Assembly: GCF_037038585.1 (NCBI RefSeq)
Contig: NC_092520.1
Coordinates: forward strand, 60,540,501-60,604,500
DNA: 64,000 bases
Reading direction: 5' to 3'
Origin: Patagioenas fasciata
Taxonomy: Eukaryota; Chordata; Aves; Columbiformes; Columbidae
Shown: one piece after another, positions 40,672 to 47,746 of the stretch
How the letters are laid out: each line of letters starts with the position of its first letter
Numbering within the stretch: position 1 is the stretch's first letter
Translations under genes and position numbers: made by a program
Notes under the pieces: model-generated
What the model saw: the letters and a program-made list of their open reading frames with translations, nothing else
Database searches by the model: none
What the model was told of the DNA's origin: nothing

Positions 40672-41348
40672 AGACTACTGGTGGACAACAGGATGACCAT
40701 GAGCCAGCACTGTGCCCTTGTGGCCAGGAAGGCCAATGGCACCCTGGGGTGTATTACAAGGGGGGTGGTCAGTAGATCGAGAGAGGTCCTCCCTCCCCTC
40801 TACTCCGCCCTGGTGAGACCCCATTTGGAATATCGTGTCCAGTTCTGGGCCCCTCAGTTCAAGAAGGACAGGGAACTGCTAGAGAGAGTCCAGCGTAGGG
40901 CAACAAAGATGATTAAGGGAGTGGAGCACCTCCCTTATGAGGAAAGGCTGAGAGAGCTGGGTCTCTTTACTTTGGAGAAGATGAGACTGAGGGGTGACCT
41001 TATTCATGTTTATAAATATATAAAGGGTGAGTGCCATGAGAATGGAGCCAGGCTCTTCTCAGTGGCAAACAATGATGGGACAAGGAGTAATGGGATCAAG
41101 CTGGAACACAAGAGGTTCCACTTAAATTTGAGAAAAAACTTCTTCTCAGTGAGGGTGACAGAGCACTGGAACAGGCTGCCCAGGGAGGTTGTGGAGTCTC
41201 CTTCCCTGGAGACATTCAAAGCCCGCCTGGACACATTCCTGTGCGACCTCACCTAGGCGTTCCTGCTCCAGCAGGGGGATTGGACTAGATGATCTTTCAA
41301 GGTCCCTTCCAATCCCAAATATACTGTGATACTGTGATACTGTGATAT
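40672..41348 (+). mobile_element. CR1 LINE 3' portion, well preserved
   Basis: This + strand CR1 copy covers the C-terminal part of ORF2 and the full 3' untranslated tail. It starts abruptly in the reverse transcriptase C-terminal region (CTACTGGTGGACAACAGGAT) and ends in CAATCCCAAATATACTGTGA with several ACTGTGAT repeats. It is the best preserved CR1 in the window and belongs to the same subfamily as 22684-23136. The two copies form an inverted pair about 17.5 kb apart. Confidence 0.95.
40681..41256 (+). pseudogene. CR1 ORF2 C-terminal remnant
   Basis: About 191 codons remain open up to the natural ORF2 stop at 41254-41256. They encode the C-terminal end of a LINE reverse transcriptase: a [20 protein letters not shown]-like start, then [38 protein letters not shown] and [19 protein letters not shown], finishing CDLT. 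The endonuclease domain and the RT catalytic core (palm motifs) are missing through 5' truncation, so it cannot encode an active enzyme. The open frame reflects youth of the insertion. The stop is followed at once by the CR1 untranslated tail. Confidence 0.9.
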
Positions 41349-44300
41349 TTTTACCCATGGATCCAAATCCAGCAGGGAGAATGTCAGCTCCATTCCCAGA
41401 GCAATTTGCACAACTGGGTCCATATTTTTAAAGCAATTCCCAATTTATTACCACAATTCTACCTGAGTTTCTGAAGTAGCTGCATGGCTTTGGGACAAGG
41501 ACTGGCTCATACCCTTCTGGTTTACAAAAAAACAACAGATGAAAGTAGACCGTAGCTAAATACATAAATATGCGCAGAGTGCATTTCCAGTATCCTTTCT
41601 AAGGCATTTTTTTTCCTAGAAAATGAGCATTCCTTTGAAGTAGTGCTGAACCAGCAAAAAAGTTATAGCTGCAGGCTGGAAAGCTAGGAACCCAACAGCA
41701 GCACAACCACCCAACCAGTTAAATTGTTTTCCTACAAAAAGACCACAATATGGATTTGATGGAAGGGGTACATGCATAACTAGGAATAAGGAGTTTCTTG
41801 GCTATTATGGGTCTTTTCAGTTTAAAAAGTATGTATTGAGCATTCCATGGGGGAAGCTTCATTAGGCTTTTTTTTTTTTTCTTAAAGATACCAATTACAG
41901 TTTTTGCTGTTCTAATTATAATGATTTAGTAGAAACTGTCATACTACTCAGCAAGACACAAAACCCAGATGGAACTTACATTTTGCCCTAAAAACCTTGA
42001 AATCTAAATGAGACAAGCAATGCAGTCCAGACACATCAGGGACTATATCACCACCAAAAGGCATTAAGGTCAAACATTACAGTGCCTTTTGTTTGTCTGT
42101 TTTTAAAACAGTGATTATGGTGTTATCACTGAAAAGCAGTTACCCTATCACTTTTATGGTTTGTACTTCATATACACAATGTACAATGAAGGTATGAAAT
42201 GCTTCAGATGGAAATGTACGTGTAGTAAGCAACAAAATAACTCATTCATTGTAACCATATGACCACAATAAGATTCTATTTCCCAAATTTCAGCCTTCAC
42301 ATCTATACTATTTGCAAGCTATGTTTTACAAATACAGAAAGCACAAAACATTAGTGGGGAAAATAAAAATATAACAAGTTTACACAAAAAGAATAATTTT
42401 CCAGTTACTGGGATTTTCTTTTTTTATATATTTTTTTCCCCCAGGACTATTTCTGATATGAGATTTTTTTCCTTTTTTTTTTTTTTTTTGACAGTTTTAG
42501 CCCAAAGTAAATAACTCCACATTTTTAAAACATTTTTGCATGTATTTCACAGTGAGCCCTGAAAATATGTGGTTTTAATAGACATACTGAACATCTAACT
42601 AAGAGCAGAAATCAAGCTCATGCAATCTATAAACACCCAATTTCAATTAACACAAATATATGAAAAACTACAGGATAAGCATGTGTAACTGTAACAGTAA
42701 AGCTCAAGGACGCTAACCTTGCTCACATGATAAGGCAAGTCTGAGGTTTGCTTTGATCCATTAGAGATGAGTTGTAAAAAGCACTTCTGCTGCTCAGGAA
42801 TGAAGAATTCCTTTTGCTGCATTATGCATAACATCATTACAGACAAGGTATAAGTCAGGAGCAAGTGGTTCAGATATTCCACTATCATACTAAAATAGCA
42901 GTGGGACTATAAAATTATTTAGTTACTATATTACACAGCTCTTCTTTAAATACCACTTATGTGGTCACATTTGCCAGGGATCTTTCTTTTTAAGTGTTCT
43001 AAATGTAAAGTTTCTGGTATCTGTTCCCTGGAGGCAACTTCAACTAGAATAGGCAGGTTGGTACAGCAGATGACTATCTATTCCTTACAAACCAGGTCTG
43101 ACGTACTGTGTAGTGATTAAAAAAGCCCCTTATCAGTTTGGATTCCAACCTGAAGGCAACTGCTGTCCAGATCTTGCAGTGAAAGATAATGTGGTGTAAT
43201 TAAAGCTCATGACCTACAGATACAACGTGCCAAACATGGCTTGCCTTAGTCAGGACTGGAAATTTTGGTTGTAAATTTATTGTGAAGATTTTTCTAATCC
43301 CTAAGAAGAAGAAATCCTGCTTAGACCTTTCCCTTTTAACATTCACAGAAGCTCTCTCTCTTTCCCCCAGCTCTTTTCCCATCTTATGTATGCTAGCAAG
43401 CCGCATTTAAAACACTTCATGAACACAGTCTATATATAACAGTTGTGCTTTTGTATCCACTTGCAAACTTTCCCAAATTTATTCTAGGCACTTGGAGAAT
43501 GACAGTTCAAACATTCAGTAGAGATTTATTCAATTTTAGCAATAAAATTTTAAATGCAATTTCCACTTTGCATGCCAAAGCCTCACATAATTTTTATGTG
43601 CAATTGAACTGGGTGAACTGGTAAATTAAACTGTGATTGGGAGTGTTCTCAGACACTGGGACGCAGTTGCCTCTGGGTGTATCGTCTGTGGCAGCATTCT
43701 AGTTCAGATGAGGAGGCAGTACTGAAGCAAATCTCCCAGAAGTTCCCACTTCCTGCACTTTGATTCACATAGCATTTAGAATGTGCAAAATGAATTCCTT
43801 TTGGATAAAAATAAACCTGGAGAAGCAATCTTGGAGGTATCTAATGCAGTTTGACTGCTAATGGACATTCAGTCTGCAGGAGCAGGCTAGAGCTAGGCGA
43901 CAGTAAAACTCTCTGAAATGCAAAGACTATGAATGTCAGTGTGGATGTGATTCTCAGCACCAGAGGTTTTCTTCCATGAGTCTGTTCTTACTGGGTCTTT
44001 TCCCTAATATAGACATTCCCTAAATTGTCAAGCCATTTCCTGGCACACTTTTGGCACACATGCCATCCAGCACTCTTTCAAAAATTTCCCAAACCAGCTC
44101 AGGAGTACAAACATTCCTGGGATCGTTTCCAACAGTCAATTTTTCACACAGCCACCTAATTTCAGAGACTGAGGGAATTTATTAACAAGAACACAGTCTG
44201 CTCCCTGGTCCAGCAGTCAGAGCCTGGAAACATTTTCAGGCACTTTGAATTCATTGGCATAGTGGTCCCACATCTACAATGCAGTTGATGGTCTCCTGTG

Positions 44301-45089
44301 CAGAGACTGAGAGTGGACAGATGCTTTCCTTTGCACTTCCTTTCTCAGGTCCTCTGGGCAAGGGTGAGGCTGGATGCTGCAACAAATCAAAAAAGAGCTA
44401 TGGGTAGAGGACCTCATGTCATATTCCTCTCTTTTTTCTGGGTTTCTGTTATTGTATCGCATATCCACACAGACGCTGACAACTTTATAGTTGTTAGTCG
44501 CTCCATTAGTTGCTATGACAGAGGTCAGTTCAGTCCATTCAAATATTTTGATTTTGCCAAACAGTATGTGCTACAGAGTTACAAAATGAAAAATGTAACC
44601 AAGTTGCCATGTTAAAGAGCTCAGGGGTTTCCAAAATGGACTTAGAGCTATCTGTGCCCTCAGAGTCCTGTAGGTACCCATCATAGAGCCCATGTGTCAG
44701 AAAAAAATACCAACTTTTAAGTATAGAGTTGCAAGACTAGCCAAGATCTACTTAGTCTCAATGCTTCTTACATTGCAATTATAGAAACAAAATGCAATGT
44801 GTTTCAAAAAAGTGGACCCAATTTCAAAGCAGTACTGCTTTCTGTTTCCATTTCCATAGGCTTTCTTTGAAAGGTCTGAGCTACATGGCTCTGTTAACAC
44901 CCAGTGGAAACCTCCTCATATGGTAAAACGCATCTATATACACACTTTAAGACTATGCTGCTGAGGTCTGCCCTTGTTATGCCTCTTCTGGCACCACCAT
45001 GTACCACATTCATCTCACAGTCCTTCACAGTGCCCTATTCAGCACTTCCTTCAGCTTCCTTCAGCTCAAATGCTCAAAGCCTGCTCCAT
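41349..45089. other. Unannotated non-coding DNA
   Basis: No gene is recognised. A T/C-rich stretch at about 42417-42490, including a run of about 18 T, is the only clear simple feature. The block ends at the target site of the retrovirus. Confidence 0.5.
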
Positions 45090-45095
45090 GTCATC
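45090..45095. repeat. Target-site duplication, left copy (GTCATC)
   Basis: The six bases GTCATC directly precede the TG of the 5' LTR and recur directly after the CA of the 3' LTR at 51239-51244. Six bases is the length made by alpha- and betaretroviral integrases. An intact duplication shows one integration event with no later loss at the ends. Confidence 0.95.
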
Positions 45096-45365
45096 TGTGG
45101 AGAGTCTCTGGCTGTGTGCTGTGAACAAGCCAGGGCTTGATGCGGCTGTGCTACACGGAAGGATTTCCCTGAGACACCAGAGACAAAAGGAAAGTAAACA
45201 GGAGCCGCTCTGCTCTCGACCCAGGCTGCAGGAGGGGCGTTGCCGCTGCGCATGAACAGTCTGTGAACAGTGCCCTGCAGCCAATCACCATAGTGGGGGG
45301 GGATGAGTGACTGTGAGTGTAACCAATTGTAGCCTGCACTTGCCGCATGGCCTTTTGGTATAGAG

Positions 45366-45372
45366 TATATAA
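45366..45372 (+). promoter_or_regulatory. 5' LTR TATA box
   Basis: TATATAA, 81 bases downstream of the CCAAT box (45281) and about 25-30 bases upstream of the likely start at 45395-45400. It would drive the genomic transcript of the provirus. Confidence 0.8.
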
Positions 45373-45427
45373 GGCTTGGAAAAACGTGGTCTCGGGGACA
45401 TTGATATTCAGTGTTGTTTAAGAGTTC

Positions 45428-45433
45428 ATTAAA
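45428..45433 (+). promoter_or_regulatory. LTR polyadenylation signal ATTAAA
   Basis: The ATTAAA variant signal lies downstream of the predicted transcription start, as in other class II LTRs. The copy in the 3' LTR (51120-51125) would be the one used for 3' processing. Confidence 0.7.
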
Positions 45434-45507
45434 GAGTACGGATGGTAAATTCACATTGAATTAGACTCCTTACTCTCGCCCGGCCCGCCCGTTCGATCAA
45501 AGAGCTT

Positions 45508-45582
45508 ATGCCGGCGTCTGGATTCGTCGAATTTGCTACCGCCACATTTGGTAGCAGAGGATGGTTCGTTAGCAGAGCATAA
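45508..45582 (+). CDS. Possible upstream ORF spanning U5 and the primer-binding site
   Basis: An ATG in U5 at 45508 opens 24 codons that cross the LTR end and the primer-binding site and stop at TAA (45580-45582), about 200 bases before the gag start. Two tiny ATG-to-TAG frames (each three codons plus stop) also lie inside the duplicated units at about 45561 and 45612. Short upstream frames are known in the leaders of avian retroviruses, where they affect gag translation. Here this is only an inference from position, and the frame may be chance. Confidence 0.25.
   Translation: MPASGFVEFATATFGSRGWFVSRA
45549..45566 (+). promoter_or_regulatory. Primer-binding site for initiator tRNA-Met
   Basis: TGGTAGCAGAGGATGGTT starts two bases (TT) after the LTR end. 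It is the exact 18-base complement of the 3' end of vertebrate initiator methionine tRNA (...AACCATCCTCTGCTACCA, from memory of the tRNA). The match ends there: the next bases (CG) do not continue the tRNA complement. The last bases of U5 (TGCTACC at 45534-45540) are complementary to GGTAGCA (45550-45556), so the viral RNA could fold a short hairpin over the 5' half of the site. Confidence 0.9.
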
Positions 45583-45652
45583 CGCTTCGGATCTACATAT
45601 GGTAGCAGATGGATGGATCGTTAGCAAAGCATAATCGCTCCGGATCGAAATT
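45549..45652 (+). repeat. Tandem duplication of the primer-binding region (51-bp period)
   Basis: Unit 1 is 45549-45599 and unit 2 is 45600-45652. Unit 2 starts TGGTAGCAGATGGATGG, which is the primer site with one extra T, and continues with the same TCGTTAGCA(G/A)AGCATAA and CGGATC blocks. Inside each unit the TAGCAGAG core recurs 18-19 bases later (45552, 45570, 45603, 45622). This looks like slippage or a repeated-priming duplication around the primer site. Only unit 1 sits at the LTR junction and matches the tRNA perfectly. Confidence 0.9.
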
Positions 45653-45785
45653 ACTGCGGTGAGCAGCGTTCATAAAAACGGAGCCAAGCCGGGGTGTGGG
45701 ATAGTGTGCTTAGTCCGGTATCAAAAGACGGGCACCAGTCGAGCTGGCCACTCGCATCCTACGTTAAGACCGCGCTGATAAGATA
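45653..45785 (+). other. Untranslated leader, probable packaging region
   Basis: The 133 bases between the duplicated primer region and the gag start hold no open frame of note. In related viruses the packaging signal and major splice donor lie here or early in gag. I see no clear consensus donor, so the splicing plan of this copy is unresolved. Confidence 0.5.
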
Positions 45786-46979
45786 ATGGATATTGAAACA
45801 GCCGCGGCACTGCTGACGACTATTCTCTCTAAGAGAGGTATTGAATCGTCACAGGAAAAGCTAATCACATTGATTTTTTTAGCTCAGAAGTGGGGACACT
45901 TTGGGGAAGTTCCACTTTTGTTTTCCCCAACGGAATGGAGATCAGTGGGGGACACTATGTGGGACAAAACTATCAGAGGGGAAGAAGAGAAAGAAATTAA
46001 AGCTGTGAGAGAATTGTGGAAAACCGTATTAGAATCATTAGAAGTTATGAAATCGGAACAACGTGCCGCCCTAAGAGCCGCGGAGGCGCTTGTCCAAGAA
46101 CAAACCTGGACTGATAAAACTTGTCGTCCAGGAGAAGGGAGGGGCCTGTGGGCTACTCTGTGGGGTCTGCCTGCCGTTCGGGGTGGTCGCGGGGTCCCGG
46201 CTCAGCCAATACTTTCACAATCCGATCTGCAACGCGGATTAGAAACTGCGCGGCTCGTAAACAAAGAACCGGAAGTTTCCCCCTCCGAGTCTCTGGGGCA
46301 ATGTCCCAAGAAGGCGGAAGTGCAACTAGTCGACTGTCCGGATGTGGGAGGCCCTGAGTGCCGCCCTCCTCCTACCGCTCCGCCTCTGCCCTGCCCCGAG
46401 CCGGACGCCCCCCCCCACTCCGAGAAAAGCGTGGGGGCCGGGCCCGGACCGGCCCGTCCCGGACCGGCCGCGGCGCCGTCGCCGGGGCCGGGGCCGCCTC
46501 AAACTTTGCCTCCGCAAGCACCCGCGGAAGTTTTTTGTGAGCCTCCTCCTACATCATTGGGCTCACCCCAAGCAGTAGAGCAGTTGCTGCAAGTCATTAC
46601 CAACAAGCTTGAACAACTTAACTTAAGAGTGTCAAATGTAGAGAAAAATAAGGAACAAATTGAGTTTCAAAAACCAGCTTGCCCTTCACAAACAACGCAG
46701 TCAAAGGTGCCTATAGATTCTACTAACCAGCCGCAGCCCCGACGTAGCAGATGGTCAGGGGTCATCAAAGATGCCATCCTAGAAGGTGATTGGTCTCCAG
46801 CAAAATTAGCCCTACCGGTAATTCAAAATATGAACACTCACACAGCGGTATGGGAACCACACGATTGGAAAATTTTGCAGCAAGCAAAACAAACAACCAC
46901 AAACTATGGTATACGTTCAGCAGCTACCAGACACAAAGAACATCTCCGAACCTGTATCCCAATCAGCGACCAACTGTGA
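45786..46979 (+). pseudogene. gag: gag, 3'-truncated: matrix, proline-rich region and capsid N-terminus
   Basis: The ATG has a good start context (A at -3, G at +4). Residues about 1-105 look like a retroviral matrix domain (helical, with LLFSPTEWRSVGDTMWD-type residues), without an N-terminal myristoylation glycine. Residues 185-260 are a GC-rich, Pro/Ala/Gly-rich linker containing PTAP (residues 196-199), the late-budding motif that recruits TSG101. Residues 261-295 may form a coiled coil. Residues about 343-380 (LPVIQNMN..., WEPHDWKILQQAKQ, NYGIRSA) match the start of class II capsid. Homology then stops and the frame ends after 17 more residues. The rest of capsid and all nucleocapsid zinc knuckles are missing, apparently through a deletion near 46925-46935. 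The product could not build a particle unaided. Confidence 0.85.
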
Positions 46980-47352
46980 ACCAGGCTTCTTTCACCTCAA
47001 CAAGCCAAGCACCGCAGGAAGCCTCGGAGTTGATGTGGAGACAGCAGTAGATATAACATTGACCAATACTGCAATTCACAGAATACCAACGAATGCTAAA
47101 GGACCTTTATTTCGACAAGATAGTCTCATTGGAGGCCTATTGATTGGCCGTTCTTCTGCTAGTATCAAAGGTCTTATAGTAATACCAGGTATAATTGATG
47201 CAGATTTCACAGGAACTGTTCAAATCCTGGCCTACACTCTGCATCCGCCAATTTTTATTCCTTCTGGGAGTAGAATAGCTCAGGTAGTAGCAGGAAAACT
47301 GCCTACCAATGCTTCCAGGAGTTCCTCCAGCATCCTCAACACAAAGGCATGA
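46906..47352 (+). pseudogene. dUTPase domain (pro ORF), broken between motifs 4 and 5
   Basis: A trimeric dUTPase of the betaretroviral pro frame. Motif 1 AGSLGVDVE (residues 37-45), motif 2 GRSSASIKG (81-89), motif 3 GIIDADFTG (95-103, with Phe where Tyr is usual) and motif 4 GSRIAQVV (121-128) lie in this frame. Motif 5 (RHDKGFGSTG) lies in the next frame, joined to the protease, so one or two bases have been gained or lost between about 47300 and 47335. The enzyme hydrolyses dUTP, keeping uracil out of viral cDNA. The frame starts inside the 3' end of the gag frame (ATG at 46906), but that ATG is probably not used; normally this domain is reached by a -1 frameshift from gag. The N-terminal boundary is the gag deletion joint. 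Confidence 0.85.
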
Positions 47353-47746
47353 TAAAGGATTTGGATCGACAGGTCCTGCAGTTTGCTTCACCTCATCAAT
47401 GACTCAGCGTCCCATGTTACGTGTGCAACTATTTCAGTCTGATTCTACTGTTGTTGTAGAGGTAAATGCAATGCTTGATACTGGAGCTGATGTCTCCATC
47501 ATTAGTCAATTCAAATGGCCACGAAATTGGAAACTTCAAAAATCAATCTCTTCCACTGTTGCTGGAGTAGGGGGTCAAACTACTCCAAATATAAGTGTTG
47601 ATCCCATTTCGATTAGTTTCCCTGAAGGTCAATGTGTTACCCTTAGGGTGTATGTAATGGAATTGCCAAGCAGCCTTGAGGCGCTTATTGGCCGTGATGT
47701 CTTGGGGCAACTTGGTGCCGTGTTAACTACTTCACCTTTTCCTTAG
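47309..47746 (+). CDS. pro: Retroviral aspartic protease (with dUTPase motif 5)
   Basis: A 145-codon frame. Residues 13-22 (RHDKGFGSTG) are dUTPase motif 5. The protease follows, with the active-site loop LDTGAD (56-61), a flap-like GVGGQT (86-91) and the C-terminal ALIGRDVL (125-132). One subunit of the homodimer that matures Gag and Gag-Pol polyproteins is therefore intact in sequence. The frame is -1 relative to gag, as in betaretroviruses, but the gag deletion and the frame break upstream mean the usual route of translation is lost here. The pol frame overlaps its last 49 bases (open from 47698). I see no standard X XXY YYZ slippery heptamer in that overlap. Confidence 0.88.
   Translation: MLPGVPPASSTQRHDKGFGSTGPAVCFTSSMTQRPMLRVQLFQSDSTVVVEVNAMLDTGADVSIISQFKWPRNWKLQKSISSTVAGVGGQTTPNISVDPISISFPEGQCVTLRVYVMELPSSLEALIGRDVLGQLGAVLTTSPFP

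Larger units (their letters stand above)
45096..45546 (+). repeat. 5' LTR (U3-R-U5), 451 bp
   Basis: It begins TGTGGAGAGTC and ends CTACCGCCACA. U3 carries a CCAAT box (45281-45285), an eight-G run (45295-45302) and a TATATAA box (45366-45372), which places the expected transcription start near 45395-45400. An ATTAAA polyadenylation signal (45428-45433) follows, so R is short (roughly 50-60 bp) and U5 about 90-100 bp. By direct reading it is identical to the 3' LTR, including the length of the G run. Both strands happen to contain sizeable open frames across U3. Confidence 0.97.

Noticed and set aside
45074-45454. Antisense open frame of about 126 codons across the 5' LTR, repeated in the 3' LTR (134 codons at 50742-51146)
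   Set aside because: It is present twice only because the LTRs are identical; it has no recognisable domain and no promoter evidence, and its ends fall in host or internal sequence. It probably occurs by chance in GC-richer U3.
45600-45652. Second primer-site-like sequence taken as the start of another LTR junction
   Set aside because: No LTR end precedes it; it is the second unit of a local tandem duplication.
46326-46578. GC-rich stretch that could pass for a CpG-island promoter, with several overlapping open frames
   Set aside because: It lies inside the gag frame and is explained by the Pro/Gly/Ala-rich linker; the other frames are shadows.
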